In this document: positions 21,555 through 33,514 of the stretch, piece by piece
How positions within the stretch are numbered: the stretch's first letter is position 1
How the letters are laid out: each line of letters begins with the position of its first letter
From: Parelaphostrongylus tenuis
Taxonomy: Eukaryota > Nematoda > Chromadorea > Rhabditida > Metastrongylidae
NCBI GenBank assembly: GCA_019055375.1
Contig: JAHQIW010004484.1
Coordinates: forward strand, 54,573-118,572
DNA: 64,000 nt
Direction of reading: 5' to 3'
Program-made: the position numbers and the translations under genes
The notes under the pieces: generated by a model
Databases searched by the model: none
The model's input: only the letters and a program-made list of their open reading frames with translations
Told to the model about the DNA's origin: nothing

Positions 21555-22779
21555 TATAGATATATATATACATATACATATGCATATATATACATGAATA
21601 TATATTGTATAAGAATGCATATCACAATATCATCCAAGATATAACTCACAATTTCAATTTTTTTCGTTGATTTCAAATGAAGAGGGTCCACTTTCGCTAA
21701 TTACTACATCTGAAAAACAACTTTTCGAAAATTTTCGGTGATTATTCGTTAATTTGAACACCTTGACACATTGGATACGAAAGATCCACAGCGCTAGTCT
21801 CGCCGTGTCACGCGCGCGGCGGATCAGTGGCGAACAATTTGCTGTGCCGAGTGCTTCGTGCTGGCGTCCATGCGCTCCACTGTAGTTTTTTTTTTATATT
21901 ATTTTCTTGCTTCCAGTGCAATATGCTCAAATCATTGATACACCATATCTCATATAGTAACATTGCAACACAATAAGTTAAGTTAAAATTTCAGATTGTG
22001 GTTTTTAAGGTTGTATTGAATATGTATGGTTTTAATTTGGTTTGGTTTTTGACTATTCACAAATTGCCTTTTTTGATAGTATTTTTGCAGCTTTATAAGG
22101 CAAAATTGGTTTATTTGCTGAAGTTGGGTATTATATTTTGTTTTTGAATAAATGATGATTGATAAATTATTACAAGTTGATCGCTTGAGTTACGCTTTTA
22201 CTACATAGGACATGTATGATATGGTGCGGCAGTGATTTGAGCATGGTACTGAAAGCAAGAAGAAAACACCAAAGAACTACAATGAAGCATCATGGTAGGG
22301 TGTCAAACTAAACTGGTCTGTCGTACCCAATGTGTTGATCTGGTGGAGATAAAAATTTGGCGTAATGAGCATATCTGATACAAAAAAGTTGGAACTTCTG
22401 TTTAGTTGTTCACCAACCATCAAAATCCGAAGGCTCTTCTTCACGTTTGCGGAAATTGACTGCATTTGCGATAGAAAGCGTTTCAATAACAAAAGTTGCT
22501 GATATATAACTGAAAAGAAAATTTAGCAGTTAATTTCACTTCTGAAGTGAACAGTCGTACCTTACAGTACATGAAATCACGAGGACTACTATGCTGAGGA
22601 CAAAGCCGGCAGTTTGAAACGCTTTTGGTAAAGCCAATGCTCCAGTACCAACAATAAGATTGAACACATAAAGCAGACCTATCTAAAAAAATTGGTCATT
22701 AACATAAATGAAACGGTGAAAGTGTATAATGTGTTACAGTAGGGTCGTAAAGCGTTGAATGTTCAGCACCGCTCGGCAT
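18279..22779 (-). CDS. tmem104: TMEM104-like multi-pass amino-acid-transporter-fold protein
   Basis: Thirteen exons, 5' to 3': 22779-22738, 22682-22566, 22509-22418, 21709-21650, 21510-21381, 21328-21249, 21178-21068, 20880-20718, 20654-20549, 20279-20089, 20023-19925, 19649-19544, 18475-18279. Total is near 498 codons; human TMEM104 is about 496. The ATG at 22779 gives MPSGAEHSTLYDPT, then YVFNLIVGTGALALPKAF, the family signature of the first membrane helix. Further matches are SQMASMFLGRSGVIFSYLAL, SLFGVAVYAFMCHHSLPSLI and LFPVFTLTTNYPIVGITL. It belongs to the SLC36/SLC38-type amino-acid transporter fold; substrate unknown. Frame is broken at three points (A7 at about 21660, AAA at about 21400, and the 20089/20023 junction). 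The exon 2/3 junction also needs either one fewer base or the alternative sites at 22570 and 22502. Confidence 0.87.
19093..19280. repeat. Single arm of foldback family F3 in a TMEM104-like intron
   Basis: Runs from TAATTATTATTTGAGCC through AGCCCGATGGACATGTTACG and TCTTTAGCCAATCCTCTCGG. It matches the left arm of the 27650 element. Confidence 0.55.
21520..21612. repeat. (TA)n microsatellite in a TMEM104-like intron
   Basis: Long alternating TA/TATG tract lying between exons 4 and 5. Confidence 0.8.
21650..21709 (-). other. TMEM104-like exon 4 with an apparent one-base insertion
   Basis: Reads VVISESGPSSFEINEK in one frame and KIEI up to the donor GTGAGT in the next. The A7 run (21658-21664 on the + strand as T7) would keep frame as A6, and phases on both sides then fit exactly. 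Confidence 0.7.
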
Positions 22780-23024
22780 GCTAAATTAGCTCCTAACGTA
22801 AAGATGTCCACGAAATTGCCGCACTTATCGCATCGATAACGGTGTAATCTGAAGTTATGGCATTTAAGTGACGGCAAAGGAAAACGTCAAAGAGATAGAA
22901 CCAATACCGGACCTACAAAGAATCCACAAAACCATACATCACCAACAATCATAGAAAAACATCTAATTAAATTAAAGATACAAATGAATGTTACTATTAT
23001 GGTACTGCTATGTAAGAGGGCGCC
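22780..23024. other. Upstream flank of the TMEM104-like gene
   Basis: Presumed promoter/5' UTR region. No recognisable motif beyond AT-rich DNA. Confidence 0.35.
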
Positions 23025-23780
23025 AAATTTCTAAGCCGGTCTCATTCGCTGGCAGGAACTTTTCATACGAGTGTTAGTAATCATTCGAAAGCTTAAATTT
23101 CTAGCTACAAACCCACGTTGCCGGTTTTTCACAACACCCTTTAGAACGCTGCAGCATCTGGAAAAAATTTTGTTTCTCACTCGCATTTGCCTTCATTTTT
23201 ACTACGAGCGTGAATCGCTGTACGCACGAAAAGCATATCAGGGTGTAGAGAATCTTCCGTAATATCAGAGTTACACGTTTTTATCTAAAGTTTCTGTCGA
23301 TGCAGTGGATAAATCCTCAATAAAATAACACTAGTTGCTGCCGCTTCGACGCATAGTGTGGTGGATCAGGCGATCCTTACTAACAATTCCTCGCTGTGGC
23401 CTCCCTTTACATTCTACTCAGCCATGAGCCATTCGGTGACTAACTAGTATACCGGCCAACTCACGGAGCGGGGAGGGCGAGACGATTGATTGGGTTTGAA
23501 TTATTGTTATTCAACTGGTGATTTTTTCATACGGAAAATCTCTACATGCTGATATGCTTTTCGTGCTTCCAGCGAATTCTACGCATGTTAGAAATGAAGA
23601 CGAGAGACGAGTGTGAAACATAATTTTATCTTGGATTTTACAGCGTTATAAAAAGGTGCTGTGAAAACTGGCGATGTGAAATACTAGCCAGAGATTCAAG
23701 CTTTCGAATGATTGCTAACACTGTTATGAAAAATTCCTCTCTAGTGAATGAGATCGGCTCAAAAGTTTCCGCTATAAGTA
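23025..23780. mobile_element. Foldback family F1 copy
   Basis: Ends mirror closely: GTTAGTAATCATTCGAAAGC at left and GCTTTCGAATGATTGCTAAC at right, with CGGTCTCATTCGCTGG against GTGAATGAGATCGG outside them. This is the clearest F1 copy for defining the termini. Confidence 0.65.
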
Positions 23781-24544
23781 CCCTATTATTTATCATAATA
23801 AAAAAAAAACCGTGAACCAAATCTTCACCATCAATACATCAAGAGGGTGTTTGTAGATAATGTTGGAAAAATTTAATAATAATGGAATTCACGGGTTACG
23901 GTTGAAAATTTCTTACTAAAAGATAGTTAAGCGAAAATATGCTTGTTAGAAAATTTTCGCGTAGAATGAAATAAGGGGACAATTGGTATGAAAGTTTGGA
24001 GACCATTGCCTTTTTATCAGCATGTTTCCTCTCAAAGAAAAAGGCTTTCACTGGCTTTCAAGTAGGAAAGTCAGACAAGGAGAAAGAAGAATATTATATA
24101 TCATATATATATATGTGTATATATATTATATATATATATATATAGTCAGTGAATATGCCACGAAGGAGTTTCAGAGAGAAACGATTCAAAATAACAAGAA
24201 AAAAAAAGAAAGAGAAAACATGAATCAAAATTACGCGCCTTCATACAGCATTTCGTTGGTATACACAATCTGCTACAATAAATCATCTATAGGTCTGTCT
24301 ACTGATGAATCATAACGACATCAAAGACTTGGAAAACCTAAAATCCAATTATATTGATAGGTGATGGGCAAATTTTTTAACGTCAGATGGCATTCGAACG
24401 AGCATTTCACCTTTGATGGCAGTATAGGAACGTGGGTAGTGCAGTGGCTAGGAAGCGCTTCCAGAAAGGGTGATATGCGGGCTCGAATCCCAGCTGACGT
24501 CCCCAGTTCTGGATATCGTGGCACCTTATATTCGTCTTCAGAGT
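23781..24544. other. Spacer with a (TA)n tract and a tRNA-like fragment
   Basis: TA-rich tract at about 24096-24145. Near 24440-24500, GTGCAGTGGCTAGGAAGCGC and GGGCTCGAATCCC resemble tRNA A and B boxes, so a SINE head is likely. No gene seen. Confidence 0.45.
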
Positions 24545-24785
24545 GCTTTTTTTTTCACAATCTCCACAGTGCTGACTGCATTACTTCTAGCATTCAATCG
24601 TTTTTTCCTCTTCTTCTTGAACGTTGTAGAATAATGGTTGAGCGCGTCTCCTTGCAATCTCGAGGATAGCCAGGTTGTGGTGTTTCATAGGGCAAGCATT
24701 GTTGACTACTGAAAATGTTGGGGAGAGGGAGTGTTCGGCCTCACGTGCGCCGCGACGAGTATCACAACCACTTGGCCACTGTGCC
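24545..24785 (-). repeat. SINE S1 copy, reverse strand
   Basis: Reverse S1 body (CTTGCAATCTCGAGGATAGCC) and head (GAGTATCACAACCACTTGGCC), closely following the tRNA-like fragment. Confidence 0.6.
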
Positions 24786-25369
24786 CTCAGTTTTAAATAA
24801 CACTGTACATTGCTGAATGCATATTTGTAACGTCATACCACCGCTAAGAACGGTTACTTGGAGAGATTCATACTTTGTTGGGCAGCACCAAATTGCAAAA
24901 AAAAAAAAAAAGTGAAAGCTGATGCAAAAATTTAACAACGAATATCTAATTGACGAAATAACACGTAAGCACTATGTATAATAAAAGTACAAAGGTAAAA
25001 TCTCTTGCTATTGATTAGCTCCTGAGGCACACGCCATGCATTCGACTTGTTCAAGCATCGCGAAAGGGAACTATAGAACGTATATTTTGCCCACTCACAG
25101 GTGGTATATCGATGTATACAATCAGTGGTTACTGTCCCACCCCAACGAATCCTGGTCACGATTCGCCCGAACCGGAGGAATGGAGGGTTTGGTTAGCACG
25201 GGTGCGCTATCAAACCAGTGAGCATAAGTGTGCTGTTGAGGACCTCTGCCCACTGCGCTTCAATCACTCCGCCTCCTCCCCCCTCATTCCATAAAACACT
25301 AATTGAAATCCTGGAGAGAACTTGGAGACATTACTGAAACACAAGGGGGTGAAAAAGTTATGATGAGTG

Positions 25370-25582
25370 CGAAATGACCGGGTCGATGTCTATCGCTTGC
25401 CTTGCAAATCTGCACTCATTCATCAATTGGGCGGTCGCCCGAACAGCTGGTGTGAACGCGCCGGACGCGAACCGCGCTCGGTCGATCTGGGTGTCCAGCA
25501 GCAGTCGCACGAGTCTCCGATAAAAGCCCTCGTCGGGTCAGGCCGGCCATCGGCTGTTGGCTTACAGCTCCGCTTAGCATGA
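25370..25582. other. GC-rich island of unknown nature
   Basis: About 210 bases markedly richer in G+C than the flanks, with CGGTCGCCCGAACAGCTGG and GAACGCGCCGGACGCGAACC. It is open on the + strand for 71 codons but shows no recognisable domain. It could be a repeat fragment or a stretch of foreign or regulatory DNA. Confidence 0.35.
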
Positions 25583-25769
25583 CTATTTTCCTCAGTCCTC
25601 ACTCATGTCACTCCCTCATCCCTCGTATCGATTCATTCTGACTTTTTTTTTGTTGAATCTCCTTTTTCTCGTTGCCCTCCATATTATGTGTAGTAATTAC
25701 TTCATCGACCGAGATATGCTAAACACTTACAGGAGTTTTGCACAAGCAGCTCAGGAGAAAAGAAAGAAC

Positions 25770-25980
25770 AAAGAGCGAATATATATATATATATGCATAT
25801 ATAGATATACATACATAAGTATATGTATATGTATATATATATATAGATGTATGTATAGATATACTTAAGTATATGTATATATATGTATACATATGCATAA
25901 GTATATATATATATATATTATATATATATACATATACATGTACTTAAGTACGTATATATATATGCATTGTATATAAATAT
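25770..25980. repeat. TA/TATG-rich microsatellite
   Basis: About 200 bases of imperfect alternating TATATG, ending directly at the left end of the mariner copy. Confidence 0.75.
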
Positions 25981-26751
25981 CAGATCTCATAAGTTTTAGG
26001 ACTAGAGCAATAAACAGCGAATTTATTAACGAGAAGTAATTAAACTTGCCTAACAACACTATTCAAAGTATGTGTCGTCACCCTGAACACATTTCTGTTA
26101 TCCCTCGGGCAATAAATCAATACCACTTGGGGTAGGATTTTCTGAGCTTTCTTCTGGTAGCAAAGTTCTCCATACTTACAACGTCATGACCGCTCAACGT
26201 GGCCTTTATCGCAATTCACTGCTTTGTGGGGACGAATTGCTACACGATGCACAGACCGCCTTCGAGAAGATCAATCGTGCAAAAGCTAAAGGATTTGTGG
26301 CCAGGCGAATAGCACCTGGACCACTGCAATCAGGCCCTGTCACGTCGACGTCGCCGTAATCTCATCCTGCTTCAAGACAACGCAAGGCTCCATGTCGCCG
26401 AATTGACCAAGAAGAAGTTGAGCAAACTGGGCTGGGAGTTGCTGGATCGTCTGCTGTACACTCCTGACTTGTGGACGTTTCACTGTCATCTCTCCCGGTC
26501 GCAGGAGCATTTCCTCAAGTGAAAGATGTTTCGAGACATCAATCATTTGCGTCGAGGATTGACAACTTTATTTCAATCCATGCATGACGAGTTTTATGAG
26601 CGCAGTATTGTTTCGATGCCTGGGAAATGGCAGAAATGTGTTCAGGCTGATGACGCATACTTTAAATAGTATTGTTCAGCAATTCGAATTACTTCTGCTT
26701 AGTAAGTTAGGTATTTAATGCTCCAGTGCCGAAACTTGTGAGAAGACGTGA
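25981..26751 (+). mobile_element. Mariner element with a decayed transposase C-terminal half
   Basis: Ends CAGATCTCATAAGTTTTAGG and CCGAAACTTGTGAGAAGACG are degenerate inverted repeats. The + strand encodes, in shifting frames, ILLQDNARLHVAELTKKKLS...LGWELLDRLLYTPDL, then FQSMHDEFYERSIVSMPGKW and KCVQADDAYFK, the C-terminal half of a mariner transposase. The second catalytic Asp survives in QDNAR, but the third (normally in PDLAP.D) is lost, the frame breaks repeatedly and the N-terminal half is deleted. Inactive. Confidence 0.8.
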
Positions 26752-27649
26752 TAAAATACAAATTGGAATCGCAGTGAGTTCAGAATACCTAAGTGCGTTC
26801 CATCTATAATGCCTAGTCAAAACAATTAGATGTTTCGAGAGCGAAATATCATTTTACTCTTTATGCGATATTGACAGGCAATAATAATTACATCTATGTT
26901 AGTTGAGATGCTATTTTTGAAAAGAAACTATATAGATTATATACCTTTACTTTGAGTGCTTTATTAAGACCACGCTCGAAAGCACTCGAAACAGAGGTAT
27001 ATTATGTTAAAAATACCAGCTAACGAGCAATCGAGTGCGCAACACTCTGCGTTAGGTGAAAATCTCACTTGACATAGAGTGTAAAACGTTCGTCTTCGAT
27101 GATTCTCTATTAGGGAGCAGAGCTTTCGAGAGAACTGACTATAAAAACATCGAAGGACGACGGGTTCTGCGCGACTGACGAGTCTGTGGACACGAAACAC
27201 GTGTATCGGGCTGTACAAGAGCTCTTACCAGACCACATGACAAGTTGGCTTAAATAATAGTATGTAGATATTATTTAAAAGTGTATTATGCTGAAATAAC
27301 AGTGGTCGCTAGGTAGTTCTAAGTACTTCACTCAAATGAATGTTGGATACGGTTCGTAGTATGGCGAAGTGAGATACTTAATAGTGTACAATGAGACCAC
27401 TGGTTCAAACCTGCGCCAACTTCTTTGTGAATTTATCTCTTGATTAATTAACACTTGATTGGATATCTATATTGATCATCTTTTGTGCAGTTTAAGTGAA
27501 CATTCAGTACTTTGCAACTAATTGCTAAAATCTCGTACGAACATCCGTCAAGTTTCGCCTTTGTCCCTTTCGAGTGTCAAAACTGCCTGTGGGGAGATAA
27601 AAGGCATCACACTTCTAATTTTCTTAAGACCACTGCTCAAATTTCAACA
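26752..27649. other. Gene-free stretch with one F3 arm
   Basis: About 26970-27260 carries an F3-type arm (CGAAACACGTGTATCGGGCTGTACAAGAGC...AGACCACATGACAAG). No gene seen. Confidence 0.45.
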
Positions 27650-28036
27650 TGCCTGATAATTATTATTTGAGCCACACATATCAGTGGTCTTTAAATGAGG
27701 GCTGACTTATAGAGCCCGATACACGTGTTTCGATCTTGCGATCTCGTCAGTCGGGCAGTTACCCTTCCCCGTCTTTCGCTAATTTCCGTGGGTACTCCAG
27801 TCCTCACAATAGGAGTTAGCGACGACGAACGCTTTACACTCTATCTCCAGTGAAAAACTCACCAAACACAGAGTGTTGTACACTCGAATGTGGCCCCACA
27901 GAGATTAGCAAAAGACGAGAAAGGGTAACTGCCCGACTGACGAGATCGCAAGATCGAAACACGTGTATCGGGCTCTATAAGTCAGCCCTCATTGACAGAC
28001 CACTGACATGCGTGGCTAAATAATGATTATCAGGCA
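27650..28036. mobile_element. Near-perfect foldback element (F3), 387 bp
   Basis: Left arm about 27650-27800 and right arm about 27885-28036 are inverted copies over about 150 bases: TGCCTGATAATTATTATTTG against AAATAATGATTATCAGGCA, and CGATCTTGCGATCTCGTCAG against CTGACGAGATCGCAAGATCG. A short unpaired centre contains CACTCGAATGTGG. Single-strand transcripts would form a long hairpin. Confidence 0.75.
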
Positions 28037-28915
28037 TATTTTCTAAGCGTTTTCCGCAAAGTTATACCCGCATGAGTCACCCATTGAACTCAGTCGTGGC
28101 AGGTGTAGCCTCAGCTCAGCCACTATATAGAGTGATACATGTTCGGCACCGATTGCTAATAGTAGCAGAGGAGAGCCGTAGGGCATGTGGTACTGATGAG
28201 GCTTGCGAGAAGGTCGAAACGTACGTATATCACCAGAGATGCTCATATCAGACCTTTTAATAGGCTTAAAACATCCTATCAGATTATATTGAATTTTGAA
28301 GCGACGTCTCAAGATAGTCGATTAGAAGGTAAGGATGTAGTAAATCATTGAGACGAACTCTATCGATTCGAGCTCAACATATTATCCAGTCATTTTCGAT
28401 CGTCGTAAACGTCTGTAATGATGGCCCGATTCAAGCGTGGTCACGTTTCCCAATGCCGTTCAGTGATCCGTAAATCTTGTCCAGCTGCGAGTGTAGCTAG
28501 TAGACAGGTAGCCAAAAATACGCCTTTCCAAATTCTAGGCGGTCGGCTTAGGCAAGGCTTAGGTCTTGTTGAAGACGAAGACCATCGTGCACTATTTCAT
28601 GGCAATCTATAACATTATTCAAATGAAGTTGAGAATTTCACTTTTTTTGCACTTGTCTTCAAACGTACTTCTGATTTCTGTTTTGCAGTTTTTTTTTGCT
28701 CTATTATGGAATGATCAATACATAGTAGATTTTCAATTCCTGAGTCTGAATCTCATCTCTAATAGTGTCCATGGTGATTGCCGGTTTTATGTGAATTTTC
28801 AATACGAAAGCATTTATTTGAAGATTCAATAGAGAAGGAATCAGGCATGATGACACGAACGTTCGTTGTAATTCTACTATGTTAAGACGTCAGACAATAG
28901 AGTGAATGCTACATT
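28037..28915. other. Spacer before the sulfotransferase
   Basis: About 28050-28270 has a further F3-like fragment (GAGAAGGTCGAAACGTACGT). No supported gene. Confidence 0.4.
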
Positions 28916-31900
28916 ATGTTCTCGAAAGTTCATCGTGTTCCTTTTTGTAATTTTATGCACACCTGCTGTGTACTTTATAATCGGTAAGCACTTCACTTTC
29001 TTCAGTTTCTAGTTCACCTATTAGATCAATTAGATGGCATGCATCAGTTTACTTAGCTCGATATCTTCGTTTTAGGATCAACCGGTAATCAATACCAGTA
29101 TGTCAATTACATCTCATCAACGTAAGTTGTTTGCGATTTTGAAGAAACATCAAAAATCATTTCTTTATCTATTCTTGTCATCGTAATTCTGAGATATTTC
29201 TTATGTGAAAAAGCCGCTACGAATCTTATAAACAGTAATCATCACATGTTTGAGACTCGTTCAAAATATAATGGAAACAATGCATCCGGTGCGTAGTTAA
29301 TAATTAGAATCACCTTATTTTGTATGTCTGCCGATAATCTACTCCTTGAGACGAGCGCTGTGAACTCAATTCAACTCATGTCACCTGATCAGCCCTCAGA
29401 TAGCTACTCAATGTTTCACTTTCTTTCACTCTCATCACTTCCACTTTTCACCCCCTTTTCACTTTTGATCACTTTTGAGCATGATAAGATTGTAAAGGAG
29501 GTTTTGTCCTTGTCGTTCCATGAGGATTAGTGATATGTATGATGCTATTTACTACTTCTTACTATGCTTCATCATACAATGACATCGCTGTTAACATCTG
29601 GAAAAGTTTCATACCTTGTGCGTCTCTTTTTCAGTCTTTTTTCAAACATGCCTTTTACTTGTAGAGTATAATTTATTGAACTGATTAGCACTGAAATTGG
29701 AGAGTTTCTTTTGCATATTTATAGGTGCAGAATAGAGCTTTCCTGGCCCGAGTCTGTCACAACATCTGTATTGAATAAGCTACCTATTGATTGGAAAAAA
29801 GTATAGCAAAAGGGTTCTGTGTTCACAAATAAACCGATACAAAGAAAAACGACCTATGTTCAGCCTATACCGACCTCTCTACGCGTCGCCTATGGATACT
29901 ATAACGTGAGGTCCTGATTTGACATCACCCCAGGTCAACCAGGCCTTAAACATCCGTGTCAACAAAGTTGACCTTGTCTGGGAAAATTCATTCAAACCGC
30001 AAAACACAAATCTCGTTGAGTAGTTGTGGTATAGACCTACATAGCTTAGCTATCTACCAGGAAGGATCCCCTTCATCATTTTTAGACAATATCCAAGAAA
30101 AAAGTTCTAATGTCCCCAAGCAGAAGCTGAACCCACACCGAAAGCCGCTTTTGTAATGAGTTCAATAAACTGATTATTCAGTAAATTGAATGAAGCTTTT
30201 AGGAGCCAGTTTGTAAAACTTGATGTACTCGAAAAGCAAGGAGTTTCGGCTTTGATTGCTAATCGTACCTCTGAATCTCTCCAGACGAGTTCTTCATTGT
30301 ATGACACTTCATTTTCTCGCCTTATAACAAACCAAGCGAAAGGGTGAGACAATGTCTATTTTTCAATTCGAAATTCTTTTACATTTGCTGAGCCAAACTA
30401 TGGTTACGTATTTAGATTTTCCATTTCCAATCATGATGTGCTAGTGTTCGTTCACATACAAAAGACTGCTGGAACGTCATTTGAGAAATTCCTCGTTCGT
30501 CATCTCAATATTGAGCAGCCTTGTCAGTGTATCAAAGGAAGGAAACGATGTACGTGTCTTCGTCCAAATAGACCTAACGAGGTAGCTTACGTTCCATTAT
30601 GTCTTGTCTTACCATTTTCATCCAGATCTCATGAAAAATTGATATTTGTAATCAACACATTCATGATGACACTATGGCGAAACTCTCAAATTCGCTGTCA
30701 GTCACATGGATTGAGGCTTCATTTTCAGCTGTGGCGGACGTGTTTACTTAAAAATAATAGATATTTTTTGGTCACCAGAAGACTTGAAGCGTTAAAAGAA
30801 TGTCAAAACTGATGAGGAGGTTTTGATCAATTGCTTTATAGGTATGATGGTATATATGCTATGCTACTAAAGTCTGTCATTTAAGCACATTGGTGTCACT
30901 ATCTGAAAGTGCATCATAGCCTATGTGGAGTCAATTTCTGTAATAACTTCTCATTCCATACCATAACTATGATTCATTTTATCAACTAGAATAGGAGTAA
31001 AAGTCAGTCGTAAATCAATTTACCTGTCAATGAAACTCGTTCGTGAAGAAGTTTTTGTTGAGCTATCGACTGATTAGAAGAACTGTAGAAAGGGTTCTGT
31101 GTACCAAAATAAACTATTGAAAGAAGACTGATGTCTGTAGAGGGTCAATCTTGGTCAATGTATTTTTTTCTATGATTGTTGTTGAGTTCACGACTTCGTA
31201 AATGTGTTAATTAGATTGTATCTTCTTCTGTTATGAAGAAAATTATTTTCCAAGGGTATTGTTACGTAATAAAACTCAAGAAAAACAGTAAATTTTTGCC
31301 TTTTTTTGGTTCCAAATGAAAAGTCAGGTCCAAGTTTTTATGATTGAGCTTGAGGTGAGCTTAATATGAACTAGACTGATAAAACATGTAATTATGGCAT
31401 AACAAAATTTGTTGTGGAAGTTTGTTTATTACCCTATATTTTCATAACGGACATAGGTGAAAGTCTCGGACTTGTACCTATGTTTATTCTAAAACCAATT
31501 CCTATTACACGACACATCTTTCAAGTCTACTGTGCAGGTGTCAGCACTACTTGCATTCAATTCGTTTCCTCGAATCCATCACCTACGGTGACATTATGAC
31601 TTCTTGCGGGTGAGTTCGCCTGCTGCTCAGGGATTGTTGCCTTCTTTATGAATGTCGGTGAATATTGGTCGAGTCGATTCTCCCCGGGATCTTAAAATAG
31701 CAGTCCTCCCCACTTGGATTGCACAAAGCGGACTTTATCAAACAAGTCTGGTACCAGGTTCTCTATGCTGACGTGATGAAAGGCTTGGTAAGCCCCGGGA
31801 GGGGTCGAACCAGCACAGTGCTCGTGATGATCGGCATTACTACCTTTACGCTAGCAGCCCACCTTAGCAGAATTTTCAGAAAAAAACTAAGGCAAACGAT

Positions 31901-33434
31901 TTACCTCTTTACAGACTCATGCTCCGACTCTCGTCAATTGGTGCGCCATCTGATAGTCATTTTGGCGTTTAGATGTATAATGAGTTCCGTTAGCACCACT
32001 TATGTTGAACAAAATCCTCATTTAAGTCGGGCTTTCAGATCTGGTTGTTTTCTCGTTATTCAACGGGTTGGTTATGCGGTTTACATGCGGATTTTACAGA
32101 GCTCTATGTTAGTGGATGTGTGGATCAGATGCTCAACAAGAAAGAGGGTAGATATTTGTAATTGCTGAAATTTATATCAAATATGGTGGATGGATAAGGC
32201 ATTTAGCGTTAAGTAATCCTTTAGAGATGCGTAACGTCTCCGTCAATAATTGTAAAGGTGACTGAATGCACATTGAGCTCATAATTTTATATTTATGTGC
32301 GGTGACGACCGATTTATCGCGTGTTTTTATTCCTTCAGATAAGTGTGGCACTAGTCTGTGTACTCTAGATTGGTAGGGCTGAGTTTACACCGGTGTGGGA
32401 TTTAACCAAAGACCATGCACATTACAAGGCACTTCTACCCATTAGGCTACATGTGTTTCTGTATATTCATTGGAAGTGTTCAAACTGGTAGAGGTAGTTT
32501 GAAGCGATGACGTGAAGGCACCAAATAACCAAAATTTCTTCAGTGAAAATCAAAAGAAAATGGCATTTCCAGAAGTAATTTCAATGGAGAGGGTAAAGCG
32601 AATAAGAAAAGAGCTCGATGTGCACTGGGCCTTACTATGTTTTCGTAAGCACTTCGATATCCGCTTTATTGAAACTAAAAGAATTTTTTTTCCAGGAACT
32701 CAACGGTCACGAAGGTACTTCTATACAACATTTCTTCGAGAACCAATCTCTCGGTTTATCTCGGAATATCGTCATGTGTCACGAGGCCGCCACATGGATT
32801 GCTTCAAGGTGAGAAGTGGACTGACAAGATCAACTCACATCTAATTATTACACATTGTTGAGGAGTTACTCTTAGATTAATTGATTGCTAGCTTAGACAT
32901 ATCTGTAACGGTCGAGCGCCTACGTCCGACGAATTACCGTTATGTTTCGATCCCAACATAGGCTGGGATGACGTTAGCCTGAATGAGTTCTTACACTGTC
33001 CCTTCAATCTTGCTTTCAATCGGTAAGTGAATAGTTATTTCAAAGAAAAAGTAAGTCGAAAATTCCCTCGCAGATGCATAGTGTTCCAGCCAAACAAGAA
33101 TGCTTGCCGACTTGACACTTGTGAATTGCTACTCTCGGAACGGTATGGATCCGAAAACGAGAGATCGTATTCTCTTGGAAAGTGCAAAGAAAAATCTGAT
33201 GTACGTTTACGGATTTCATTGTTGCGAATGACGCGACTGTTTGTAATAGAAGGCAGTCCTTATTTATTATGCAGGAACATGTCTTTTTTCGGTATCAAGG
33301 AGAGGATGGAAGATAGTCAAATGATGTTTGAACAGTTGTTTAATATCAGGTATCTTATTTCTGATATAACTGTGACTTTTTTGATATCAGAAATTGATTT
33401 CAATATCTTTATACTTTCTCATTCAACGAATTCC

Positions 33435-33514
<80 letters not shown>

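Noticed and set aside
25605..26059. Open frames rich in Tyr and Ile on both strands
   Set aside because: Translation of TA/TATG microsatellite DNA.
27650..28036. CRISPR-like or phage attachment structure
   Set aside because: The window is clearly eukaryotic; this is a single inverted repeat, not an array with spacers.
30640..30812. Candidate sulfotransferase exon after 30581 (reads SHGLRLHFQLW)
   Set aside because: A superficial resemblance to GWxCGLHADW; the true motif is at 32039-32147 with correct splice sites.
32512..32695. Possible extra sulfotransferase exon (VISMERVKRIRKELDVHWALLC)
   Set aside because: Its phase could fit, but exon 32039-32147 joins directly and in phase to 32696 and carries the conserved STGW...GLHAD motif, so no exon is needed here.
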